Assembly: GCA_019307815.1 (NCBI GenBank) | Contig: JAFDIV010000004.1 | Coordinates: forward strand, 2,501 to 66,500 | Reading direction: 5' to 3' | Source of the DNA: Deltaproteobacteria bacterium | GTDB lineage: Bacteria > Desulfobacterota > DSM-4660 > Desulfatiglandales > Desulfatiglandaceae | Length of the DNA stretch: 64,000 nucleotides | Shown here: positions 24,497 through 32,074 of the stretch, piece by piece | Layout of the letters: the number at the start of each line of letters is the position of its first letter | Position numbering within the stretch: the stretch's first letter is position 1 | Program-made: the position numbers and the translations under genes | The notes under the pieces: generated by a model | Databases searched by the model: none | The model's input: the letters and a program-made list of their open reading frames with translations, nothing else | Told to the model about the DNA's origin: nothing

Positions 24497-25476
24497 GATA
24501 GTTTCTCCTCAAACATAACCTCAGCAAGTTCTCGAATGGTTTCCAGCCCCTTGATTTCTGAATCAAACTCAGGCACCTTAGCCAGCACAGAGGCCCCAAA
24601 TTTCTGCTCAATCATGGCCAGGGCCTCGGATTGCGTTTCGATCCTGTTTTTAAGGTACTGGGGGATGTTTTGGTTTAGTAAGTCCCGATCCAGAACCCGG
24701 TTGACCACATATCCCGCAAGAGGCACATTGTACTTGGCAAAAAGTTTACCGGCCTTCTCTGTATCAGCAATAATCATCTCCTCTGGCGTCAATACAAAGA
24801 AAAAGGCCGTTTTCTCTCTATCTGTCATGATTTTAGAAGAGGCCCCAATTCGTTCCTTGATATACATCAACTCATTGTAGATCTGATCCTCCTCGCTTTC
24901 TTCCTCTCTTCTCATGGTGGCAATGGCCTTATCATATTCTCGCATCTTCTCTCTCAAGGCCGTTATTTTTTCGAGCCAGGCATCGTAAATAGAGGCCATG
25001 CTTAAATAGTACAGTGCATGTCCAAGAGGCACCAGGTCATAAATGTAATAGTCAAAATCTCCTTGAACCACTATATCAACTACTGCATCGAAAATGGCGC
25101 TCTCCTCCATGGCAGGCTCTGCTGAAGAGGCCCGGATATAGCTCTCAATCTCCTCGGGTATCTTCTTCATGCCATACATGGAGATGATCTTTTGTCGAAT
25201 CTCCTCCTGGTAATCGCGAATCCGTTTATCGGCATCTACCTCACATGCGTAAAGATTGGGAAGGATCTCCACGTTTCCTTTACCAAAGATATCCCTTTCA
25301 AAGATATCGCTCAGGGACGCCTGGGGGTCCACAGAGAAAACCAAAACCCGCTTGCCCTTTTTGGCCAGATAATAGGCCGTAGCCGCTGAAAACGTAGTTT
25401 TCCCAAGGCCTCCTTTTCCACCGAACATGATGTACTGTCGGTTCGGGTACTTCTCGAATATGTCAGCCAGCCCCAT
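24493..25476 (-). CDS. ArsA/Get3-family ATPase, first copy
   Basis: 327 aa. Deviant Walker A MFGGKGGLGKTTFSAA (about 17-32), VFSVDPQASLSDIFERDIFGKG (switch I region) and YYIYDLVPLGHALYYLSMASIYDAWLEK (switch II). It is paralogous to the downstream gene throughout, including the helical segment and the REKTAFFFVLTPEE motif. GGAGG lies 4 nt before the ATG. Upstream, on the same strand, are two small paralogous proteins and cstA. Confidence 0.88.
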   Translation of the reverse strand: MGLADIFEKYPNRQYIMFGGKGGLGKTTFSAATAYYLAKKGKRVLVFSVDPQASLSDIFERDIFGKGNVEILPNLYACEVDADKRIRDYQEEIRQKIISMYGMKKIPEEIESYIRASSAEPAMEESAIFDAVVDIVVQGDFDYYIYDLVPLGHALYYLSMASIYDAWLEKITALREKMREYDKAIATMRREEESEEDQIYNELMYIKERIGASSKIMTDREKTAFFFVLTPEEMIIADTEKAGKLFAKYNVPLAGYVVNRVLDRDLLNQNIPQYLKNRIETQSEALAMIEQKFGASVLAKVPEFDSEIKGLETIRELAEVMFEEKLS

Positions 25477-25542
25477 AATTCCTCCTCAATGCCTTTTGAA
25501 CTTATCTTCTATAAAACCAAAAATGAAATGGGAAAGCGGGAA

Positions 25543-25833
25543 TCAATACATGCTGTCCACAAAGTCCTTTTCCCTTAACATCCTGCGCTTCCACGTGGTA
25601 ATCTGTGGCACTACGTGCGGCAAGAGGCGCAGAGAATAATAGGGGGGAAGGATTGGGATCCCTAGCATATCGCCCATGGTAATGAGTATAAATAGGTGTT
25701 CCATGCTAGACCGTGTTTTGAGTGCATGTCTGGCCATGCCATGAGTTGCCATGCCATAGGTAAAATCCCGCAAAAATCCTATAATTCCACCTGGCTTCTT
25801 TTTCTTGTTTTTTTCTTTATCCTTTTCATTCAT
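25543..25833 (-). CDS. Small conserved protein, paralogue of the next one upstream
   Basis: 96 aa. Lys-rich N-terminus (MNEKDKEKNKKKKPGG), then RSSMEHLFILITMGDMLGIPILPPYYSLRLLPHVV and TTWKRRMLREKDFVDSMY. The central part is hydrophobic enough to lie on or in the membrane. The second half matches the 86-aa protein at 25861-26121: R-S-x-x-H-L-F-x-L, Y-Y-x-L-x-L-L-P and W-K-R-R-x-L-x-E-x-D-F. It lies 66 bp upstream of the first ATPase gene. A partner or membrane anchor for the ATPases is an inference. Confidence 0.75.
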   Translation of the reverse strand: MNEKDKEKNKKKKPGGIIGFLRDFTYGMATHGMARHALKTRSSMEHLFILITMGDMLGIPILPPYYSLRLLPHVVPQITTWKRRMLREKDFVDSMY

Positions 25834-25860
25834 GGTTAAACTTTCTCCTCATTTCCCCAA

Positions 25861-26121
25861 TCAATCGTCCTTGATACTATCAAAAAAATCCCTTTCTTTC
25901 AGGACCCTCCTTTTCCATGGCTCCAGTTTCATTACATAATAAGGAAGGATCTTCAAGTGATAATAATTAAATAAATGGGGAAACCCAATGGTATTGCCAA
26001 ACAGACCTAGCATAAATAGGTGGTCAATAGAGCGCTTTTCCCGATATATCTCATCTATAAGGCCATAGAGAAAAACACCCTTCAGGTACTCCCCAATGGT
26101 TTTTAACCACTTAGCCTTCAA
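25861..26121 (-). CDS. Small conserved protein, paralogue of the next one downstream
   Basis: 86 aa from a TTG at 26121 with GGAG 8 nt upstream. It reads KRSIDHLFMLGLFGNTIGFPHLFNYYHLKILPYYVMKLEPWKRRVLKERDFFDSI, clearly related to the 96-aa neighbour but without its Lys-rich head. One amphipathic or membrane-embedded hydrophobic region. Thus two small paralogues precede two paralogous ATPases. Confidence 0.75.
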   Translation of the reverse strand: MKAKWLKTIGEYLKGVFLYGLIDEIYREKRSIDHLFMLGLFGNTIGFPHLFNYYHLKILPYYVMKLEPWKRRVLKERDFFDSIKDD

Positions 26122-26141
26122 ACCAAAAACTCCATCATATG

Positions 26142-26166
26142 GGAAGGAGGGCCAAGCCCTCCTTCC
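26142..26166 (-). other. Intercistronic hairpin between cstA and the small paralogue genes
   Basis: A perfect 11-bp stem with arms GGAAGGAGGGC/GCCCTCCTTCC and a 3-nt loop lies 18 nt after the cstA stop and 20 nt before the next start. No T-run follows on either strand, so it looks like an mRNA-stabilising or attenuating element rather than a simple terminator. Confidence 0.6.
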
Positions 26167-26184
26167 TTAACTTGACTATCATCC

Positions 26185-27846
26185 TTAGGCTGGTGCCTTT
26201 TCCGCCTCTGCTGAGGCCTCTGCCACCCCGGCCTTGAACTTCCTAAAGGCCTTCCACCCATCGTAGGCTAGGATAAGTGCTAAGATAATCAAAAGGATGG
26301 CCACAGCCGCTGCAAAGAAGTTTCCAAAAACCTTTTTGCCTGCAAGACCACCCGGTATCAGTTTGAACACTGCCGTATAAAAGAGCGCGCAGACAGTGGT
26401 GGCGTACATAAAGAACATTGGGTAAATAGCGATCTTATAATTCTTGGACTTCTGGACCAAGAACAAGGTAATCAACAACAGAGCAAAAGAGGCCATCAGC
26501 TGATTAGCCCCTCCGAATAGCACCCAAATATAAAGCCATGTGCCTGTCTTGACCAGCAAAAAGGTAATGGCCAGTGCAACAATAGTAGCCAAATGGGGAT
26601 TCTTTGCGATCCCGATTGCATCTCCAAGCAGTTCTGCCGTAGCCACCTTCATAAAGCGGAATACCAAATTCACAATGGTCAAGGCCAAAATTATGATCAT
26701 CATGCCTGCGAGTGCCTTTGCATAGGATATTGGCAGACCAATGGAGGTTATGGCACCACCTAAGCCCCCAACAAAGATCCCTACAGGATTCTTCAGATTG
26801 GCCAAATAATCCGCTTTACTCGAAAAGGCTGTAGCACACACGATAACGGCAATAATAGATATGGTAAACTCCGCAAACATGGCTCCTGCAGTGACAGGCC
26901 GCACATCCAACTCGTTTTCCAACTGCCTGGAAGTGGCAGTGCTCGAAACAAGGCTATGCCACCCGGAAATAGCCCCACACGCAACAGTGACAAAAAGTAT
27001 CGGCCAGAGTGGCCCAACCTTGACACTCCATCCTGTAAAGGCAGGAAGCGTCATGGGCTTGTGGCCTATAATAATACCGATGACCCCTGCGATGATACCA
27101 AAGTACACCACATAGACCGATGAGTAATTGTACGGCTGGATGAACCGCCAGACAGGAAGTATGGAACTAAAATAGCCAAAAATGAGCACACAAATAAGGA
27201 TCGTATTGTAGGAAAACGACATGTTCCACACAGTGCCCAACCAGATTGCGACAAAGATGGCCACAATGGCAAGAATCGTTGTGGCGATGATATTGACCCT
27301 CGCCTTATAAATCATATGGCCTACTAGAAATGCAACGGCAATAACCACAAGCAGTGGAAAAGGAAGGGCAGCATTGTGGCTGATACCTTTTGTAATGACA
27401 TGTCCGAATGCACAGGCGATCAGTAGGAGGTAGAAGTAGACAAATGTCAAGAGGATCTTTCTCGCTCGAGGAGAAATCAGCTTGTAACCTAGCGCGCCGA
27501 AGGTATCGCCGTCGTTTCTAATGGAGACCATGGCGCTTGAGAAGTCCTGCAACCAACCGATAAAAAAGACACCCAGGCCCAACCATAATAAGGTCGGCAG
27601 CCAACCCCACTGGAGTGCCACGATAGGACCAATGATTGGCGCAGCGCCAGCTATGGAATTCAACTGAAAACCATAAAGCACATTCTTGTTAGCTGGCATA
27701 AAATCAACGCCATCCATATACATTTTAGCCGGTGTTGCCCTATTCGGATCCACCTCAAAAACATGTTTGGCAGCCCACCTCGCATACACCCAGTAACCGA
27801 TAACAACTATGACAACCCACCATATTAAAACCCATAGTGAATTCAT
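26185..27846 (-). CDS. cstA: Carbon starvation protein CstA (peptide/pyruvate transporter family)
   Basis: 553 aa from the ATG at 27846; the upstream in-frame codon at 27864 falls inside the GGAGGAGG ribosome site and is rejected. About 15-16 hydrophobic segments, with the CstA motifs GFQLNSIAGAAPIIGPIVALQWGW (about 65-90), GWLQDFSSAMVSIRNDG, and SGWHSLVSSTATSRQLENE. CstA-family members import peptides or pyruvate. It is preceded by a promoter far upstream (28129-28157) and a long leader, which suggests post-transcriptional control. Confidence 0.95.
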   Translation of the reverse strand: MNSLWVLIWWVVIVVIGYWVYARWAAKHVFEVDPNRATPAKMYMDGVDFMPANKNVLYGFQLNSIAGAAPIIGPIVALQWGWLPTLLWLGLGVFFIGWLQDFSSAMVSIRNDGDTFGALGYKLISPRARKILLTFVYFYLLLIACAFGHVITKGISHNAALPFPLLVVIAVAFLVGHMIYKARVNIIATTILAIVAIFVAIWLGTVWNMSFSYNTILICVLIFGYFSSILPVWRFIQPYNYSSVYVVYFGIIAGVIGIIIGHKPMTLPAFTGWSVKVGPLWPILFVTVACGAISGWHSLVSSTATSRQLENELDVRPVTAGAMFAEFTISIIAVIVCATAFSSKADYLANLKNPVGIFVGGLGGAITSIGLPISYAKALAGMMIIILALTIVNLVFRFMKVATAELLGDAIGIAKNPHLATIVALAITFLLVKTGTWLYIWVLFGGANQLMASFALLLITLFLVQKSKNYKIAIYPMFFMYATTVCALFYTAVFKLIPGGLAGKKVFGNFFAAAVAILLIILALILAYDGWKAFRKFKAGVAEASAEAEKAPA

Positions 27847-27962
27847 CCTTTTTACCTCCTCCAAACGGCCGAAGCCTTATTGCCCATCTGAATTTAGATT
27901 CGTCACACCATTAGGGTCACAAATCACTCATAAAGGGCTTTTTTATATTGAGGTTCTTAGTT

Positions 27963-28052
27963 TTAAAAACAACCAGGGTCAATGGGTTGATGATCCATTG
28001 GATCTTTTGGGTCTATCATTAATCCTTGTCTTCTATCACCTCCTTTTTTCAT
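27963..28052 (-). CDS. Possible leader peptide upstream of cstA
   Basis: A 29-codon frame within the presumed cstA leader ending ...MIDPKDPMDHQPIDPGCF. An internal ATG at 28019 (AAGGA 3-4 nt upstream) gives 18 aa. Eighteen nt before that lies AAAGGAGGTGAT, a perfect 12-nt complement of the usual 16S 3' end. Unproven; the signals are real but coding is uncertain. Confidence 0.35.
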   Translation of the reverse strand: MKKGGDRRQGLMIDPKDPMDHQPIDPGCF

Positions 28053-28128
28053 GGGTAAGTGGATTCGGAAATGCTAATTCCCTTTTATTTTAAGCGTTTT
28101 CACCCCCCTTGCCAACTGATTTGAGCCC

Positions 28129-28157
28129 ACTATAATGCCCTACACATAGGCTGTCAA
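28129..28157 (-). promoter_or_regulatory. Candidate promoter for cstA
   Basis: Minus strand TTGACA (28152-28157), 17-nt spacer, TATAGT (28129-28134). The predicted start near 28122 leaves a leader of about 275 nt before the cstA ATG. No open frame over 60 codons lies in the 340-bp gap to the next gene. Confidence 0.65.
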
Positions 28158-28189
28158 CTCTTTTCCATTACTGGCTTCTGCCCAAGGCC

Positions 28190-29293
28190 TTAATCACAAC
28201 CTACCCACTCTGCAATCAAATCATGAAGATATGGCCTGAAAATTCGTATCTTCTCGTTTTTTCTACTGAGATGTATTCTATTTGTGAGAAGCACCACGAT
28301 TAATTCCTTCTTGAGATCCATCCAAATAGAAGTCCCTGTAAATCCCAAATGACCAACGCTAGAGCTGGAAAAGTGTTGGCCTGCACTGGAACCATTTAGA
28401 GACGGCGTGTCCCATCCCAAGGCCCAGGTGGTTCCCATTGGTTTGCACTGTGGACTCAAAAAACTCTTGGCTGTGAATGGGCTTAGAAGGTCATTTCGTT
28501 TTCCTTGGTAATGCTCCAAGAGGGTGTGACATAGCACATGGACCTCTGGCGCTGTACTGAAAAGCCCAGCGTGGCCTGAATACCCTCCCATGGTGTATGC
28601 ATTTTCATCATGGACAACTCCCTGGACCACTTTACCTCGCCATGGACAATCCTCAGTAGCAGCATACTGGTCTAAATCGAATTTAATAGGGGCGTCTGTT
28701 TCCTGAAAAAAGGTCCGCTTAAGCCCAAGGGGCTCATAAAAATAAGGGCCCACAAAATCCGGCAGACTTTTCCCTGAGCTTGCCTCCACGAGCCATTCCA
28801 GGAGCATATATCCAAGATCGCTGTACAGCGCCTTCTGACCAGGAGAATGAACAAGTTTGGTCTCCAAAATGAGCTGCCAGACCTTTTGTTTTCGGGTCTT
28901 GCGATCCATATCTTGGACTTCCCTATAAAAAGGCTTCCAGTCCGGTAGCCCTGCACTATGACTAAGTAGTTGTCTTAAGGTAATGGACGCCTTGTCCATT
29001 GGCACCTTAGCGGGCAGTAAATCCTTTAATGGGGATTCTAAATGAAGCACTCCCTTATCGACCAGTTTCATAACTGCAAGGGCTGTGGCCAGGGGCTTGG
29101 TCAAGGAGGCCAGGTCGAAAATGGTGTCCTCTCTCATCTTTACCATTGCAGGCCGTATTGATGCATGCCCCACTGCTTGTAAAAAGAGAACTTTTCCCTT
29201 TCGGCCCACGAGCAACACCGCCCCGGGATATACGCCCTCTTCCAACCCTTTGTTTAATGCATGTTCTATTTTGGCTATGAAATTCTCAGGCAT
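28190..29293 (-). CDS. Serine hydrolase of the class C beta-lactamase family
   Basis: 367 aa, PF00144-type. The SxxK motif is S63-L-T-K66 in FDLASLTKPLATALA; the Tyr motif is Y157-S-D; the third box is HLGFTGTSIWMD (about 322-333). No signal peptide is seen, so it may be cytoplasmic, or exported by an unrecognised signal. Family members are esterases, D-amino acid peptidases or beta-lactamase-like; the substrate is unknown. GGAG lies 9 nt before the ATG. Stands alone, downstream of nothing obvious on this strand. Confidence 0.88.
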   Translation of the reverse strand: MPENFIAKIEHALNKGLEEGVYPGAVLLVGRKGKVLFLQAVGHASIRPAMVKMREDTIFDLASLTKPLATALAVMKLVDKGVLHLESPLKDLLPAKVPMDKASITLRQLLSHSAGLPDWKPFYREVQDMDRKTRKQKVWQLILETKLVHSPGQKALYSDLGYMLLEWLVEASSGKSLPDFVGPYFYEPLGLKRTFFQETDAPIKFDLDQYAATEDCPWRGKVVQGVVHDENAYTMGGYSGHAGLFSTAPEVHVLCHTLLEHYQGKRNDLLSPFTAKSFLSPQCKPMGTTWALGWDTPSLNGSSAGQHFSSSSVGHLGFTGTSIWMDLKKELIVVLLTNRIHLSRKNEKIRIFRPYLHDLIAEWVGCD

Positions 29294-29500
29294 TGTGACC
29301 TGCTCCAGAGAGCAAGCTGTGAGTAGTTGGAAATTTATATGGTTTATGGTAAAAGCAGGTTCTTATTGCAAGGGTGGCGTCACACATACCACCCAGACTT
29401 TTCCTTAAAATAAAGCTCAAAGCGACTTTGGCTTAGAATGGGCCGGAGATCTAAACGATAATCCCCCATTTGCTCTCGAGAAAGGACTATACACGCAAAC

Positions 29501-30676
29501 ATGGCACCAGACAACCACAAGAATATCGAGAGAATAGAAACACAAGAAAAGACCTTTATCCTTGTGGGGACAGCTCATGTATCTAGAGAGAGCGCGGAAT
29601 TGGTACGTAACATCATTCACGAAGAACACCCCGATACCGTGTGTGTGGAGCTTTGTAGCTCCCGGTTCGAGACATTAACCAAAAAAAAACAATGGGAAGA
29701 AACTGACCTTTTAAAGGTAATCAAAGAAAAAAAGGCATTCCTGCTCTTGTCTAATTTTGTTCTTTCCTCTTTTCAAAAAAAGATCGGAGATAAGCTAGGT
29801 GTAAGGCCAGGTCAAGAGGTCCTAGAGGCCATTCAAGCCGCACAAACCCTCGGCGCCCACATACACCTAGCTGACCGCGATATCCGAATAACCTTGTCCA
29901 GGACATGGCGACTAATGAGTTTTTGGACCAAAATAAAGCTTCTGGGACAATTCTTTACCTCTGCCAGCCAACTGGAGTCCATAAGAGAAGAGGAAATCGA
30001 AAAAATGAAGGAACTCAATGTAGTAGAGTCCCTTATCGCTGAAGTGGCAAAATCACTTCCAGAGGTGGGTCAGGTCTTGATTGACGAAAGAGATCAGTAT
30101 TTATCTCAAAAGATTCGTAATGCCCCTGGCCAAAAAATCGTGGCTGTAGTGGGCGCTGGACATCTTCCGGGCATTAGGAAATATTGGGACAAAGAAATCG
30201 ACCTTTCCGGGCTGGAGTCGTTGCCACCTAAGAGCAAATGGGTCACTGCCCTTAAATGGCTCATCCCTATTCTCATATTGGCCTTGATCACAACAGGATT
30301 TCTTATGGCCGGAACTCGAGTCGGAACCCACATGCTCAAGTGGTGGGTGCTTGCCAATGCTGTTCTTTCCGGTCTTGGTGCGGCAGCGGCCCTGGGCCAT
30401 CCGCTCACGGTCCTCTCAGCAATTATTGCAGCTCCCATTACCTCTCTCAATCCTATGGTAGCAGCAGGATGGGTAGCTGGAGTGGTGGAGGTCTTCTGTG
30501 GCAGGCCCAAGGTAAAGGATTTTCAGGCCTTGTCCCAGGACCTTGGGTCTCTAAAGGGATTTTGGAAAAATAAGGTCACACGAATTCTATTGGTCGTAGT
30601 GCTCACAAATATTGGAAGTTCCTTGGGCACATTTGTGGCCATTCCCCTCATGCTTAAGGTGCTATCCCATGGGTAA
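29501..30676 (+). CDS. TraB/GumN family membrane protein
   Basis: 391 aa. The TraB domain starts with FILVGTAHVSRESAELVRNIIHEEHPDTVCVELCSSRFETL (GTAHVS, VCVELC) and contains the conserved VGAGHLPGI (about 214-222). The C-terminal third has four hydrophobic segments (about 248-268, 275-300, 305-330, 355-385), so it is membrane anchored. The family is metallo-peptidase-like (Tiki/TraB), but its bacterial role is unclear. The 3' end overlaps the opposite gene by 23 bp when that gene's TGA is read through. Confidence 0.87.
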   Translation: MAPDNHKNIERIETQEKTFILVGTAHVSRESAELVRNIIHEEHPDTVCVELCSSRFETLTKKKQWEETDLLKVIKEKKAFLLLSNFVLSSFQKKIGDKLGVRPGQEVLEAIQAAQTLGAHIHLADRDIRITLSRTWRLMSFWTKIKLLGQFFTSASQLESIREEEIEKMKELNVVESLIAEVAKSLPEVGQVLIDERDQYLSQKIRNAPGQKIVAVVGAGHLPGIRKYWDKEIDLSGLESLPPKSKWVTALKWLIPILILALITTGFLMAGTRVGTHMLKWWVLANAVLSGLGAAAALGHPLTVLSAIIAAPITSLNPMVAAGWVAGVVEVFCGRPKVKDFQALSQDLGSLKGFWKNKVTRILLVVVLTNIGSSLGTFVAIPLMLKVLSHG

Positions 30677-31130
30677 AGGCCCCGTAGGCCTCTCTGATTC
30701 GCGATTCCAGATAAGAAAGCAGGGGCTCGTCGTATATATCCACGTCCCTGTCCAACGGTCAGGCGGGAAAACAATACCCATCTTCATCCAGCAAGCCGTT
30801 TGGAATAAGATTTCCAAGATCTCTAGGGTCAGAGACGGTGTCGCTATAAAAGCACACAGAGAGCCATGGCTCACCATCGGCCTGATCCACGACATCCACC
30901 ACCGCATAATAAGGTCGAGGCCCCTCTAATCTTTGTTTTACAGTGGCCCGTAATGAGTAACTTACTCCTGGCCTGAGGTGAAAATGCAAAAGGGTGCCCT
31001 GGTTTGCCACCAGTGCCTGTTGGATCCTAATGAAGCTTTTCTTTATCCCTTGTGAATCATAAACCCACTTGTTTATAAAGGTATTAAAGATCTGTTCGTC
31101 CTTTTCCGAGACAGATATTGATTTGCCCAT
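30654..31130 (-). CDS. Conserved hypothetical protein with in-frame TGA (interrupted or Sec)
   Basis: A 123-aa frame (31130-30759) starting MGKSISVSEKDEQIF and ending GLLDEDGYCFPA is stopped by TGA at 30759-30761. The same frame continues for 34 sense codons, PLDRDVDIYDEPLLSYLESRI then REAYGAF, to TAA at 30654-30656. The continuation is strongly coding-like and, from memory, resembles the C-terminus of a conserved Desulfobacterota protein family in which GYCF is followed directly by an acidic segment and a helix. The TGA lies in a ~21-nt stretch that can fold as a hairpin (CCTG/CAGG outer stem). Either a recent in-frame insertion with nonsense codon or a selenocysteine. Function unknown; no signal peptide or membrane segment. 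Confidence 0.65.
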
Positions 31131-31241
31131 GGCAATTACTCCTTAAATAGGATAACTTATCAATAGTACGCCCCACCTACTTGGAAGGCAAGATTACCAC
31201 TCAGGAGCACCATGAATCTTGGATTTATGTATATGCGCCAG

Positions 31242-31270
31242 TTGACTTTCGGCTTTTAGCATTTTATCTT
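31242..31270 (+). promoter_or_regulatory. Candidate promoter of the 99-aa hypothetical gene
   Basis: TTGACT (31242-31247), 17-nt spacer, TATCTT (31265-31270), 21 nt before the ATG at 31292, which has a GGGGTGAG ribosome site. Confidence 0.5.
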
Positions 31271-31291
31271 TTCTATGAAAAGGGGTGAGCC

Positions 31292-31591
31292 ATGATGGAT
31301 GAGGGAGAATATAAAAGGAAGTACGCAAACTTAAGAATTCTAAAGAGCGTCCAAGAATATTTGAAGGACGACACCAAAGCTCCGACAGCGGTTTACCCCA
31401 TAAATGTGCCTGACGATCTCCTCTATCAGATCCTTCAGCACCAGGGCCCTGAGAAGGCCGATGAGGTGATCCACCGGATCTTCAAAATCGGCCTGACCAT
31501 CTGGAGCGAGCAGCTTTATAAAGAGGCCTTTGGTTCTGAAGAAAGCCTGAAGGCCTTTATCGACCTAGTTAAGAAAAAAAACAAGGAATAG
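31292..31591 (+). CDS. Conserved hypothetical protein
   Basis: 99 aa, soluble, mixed helix. YPINVPDDLLYQILQHQGPEKADEVIHRIFKIGLTIWSEQLYKEAFGSEESLKAF suggests a helical protein, perhaps ribbon-helix-helix-like at YPINVPDDLLYQIL, but I cannot assign a family. A strong ribosome site, promoter and terminator frame it as a monocistronic gene. Confidence 0.72.
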   Translation: MMDEGEYKRKYANLRILKSVQEYLKDDTKAPTAVYPINVPDDLLYQILQHQGPEKADEVIHRIFKIGLTIWSEQLYKEAFGSEESLKAFIDLVKKKNKE

Positions 31592-31617
31592 GAATAAAAG
31601 ATGTATTATGCGCTCTG

Positions 31618-31646
31618 AAGCCAGGTCTTGAAGCCCACCTGGTTTT
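31618..31646 (+). terminator. Rho-independent terminator of the 99-aa hypothetical gene
   Basis: Stem AAGCCAGGT/ACCTGGTTT (9 bp, one G-T), 10-nt loop, running into TTTT, 27 nt after the stop. Confidence 0.6.
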
Positions 31647-32030
31647 AGCCCAATGTTAGTGCCTATCCATAAATCAAATCGGAGATTTCTGGATGGAGCT
31701 GTCAGTGGTCAGCAACCTACCCGGACAGCAGGCTTCCGGGTAATTCATGAAACCGACACCTATACTTGTCATTCCGAGCCTCCCTGCCCGCCACAAACCA
31801 TAGGCGGGCCAGCAGGCAGGGGTGGAACTCAAGGCGTTAGGCAAAAATTGTTCACAGTTTACCGAACGTTAACGCCCACGGTTAGGTCAGTAAAAAGTAA
31901 GAAGACAGTAGCCGGAATTCAGAATGCAGAATACGGTAACCCCTTGCTTCGAGTCTTCTTTTTGAATTCTCACTTCTGGCTTCTGAATTCCACGTTATTT
32001 GATATAAGGCACATGGGGGGTAAGATCCAA
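31640..32030. repeat. Intergenic repeat-word tract with GC-rich hairpin
   Basis: About 390 bp without a gene. A GC-rich inverted element at 31782-31821 pairs CCCGCC (31787-31792) with GGCGGG (31803-31808), with CCCTGCC and GGCAGGG as outer arms; it is preceded by cttgtcattccgagc, a word I know from repeat families of other bacteria. Downstream are degenerate words: gaattcagaatgcagaata (about 31914-31933), tgaattctcacttctggcttctgaattcc (about 31962-31991). Comparable to the tracts at 8935-9375 and 16047-16332. Confidence 0.6.
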
Positions 32031-32074
32031 GCTTTTCGACAGAATGCCTATCTTCGTAACAGGCTACCTTTAAT

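Noticed and set aside
28109-28136. Plus-strand promoter TTGCCA-16-TATAAT
   Set aside because: It would drive antisense transcription into the serine hydrolase gene; it overlaps the better minus-strand cstA promoter and is probably chance.
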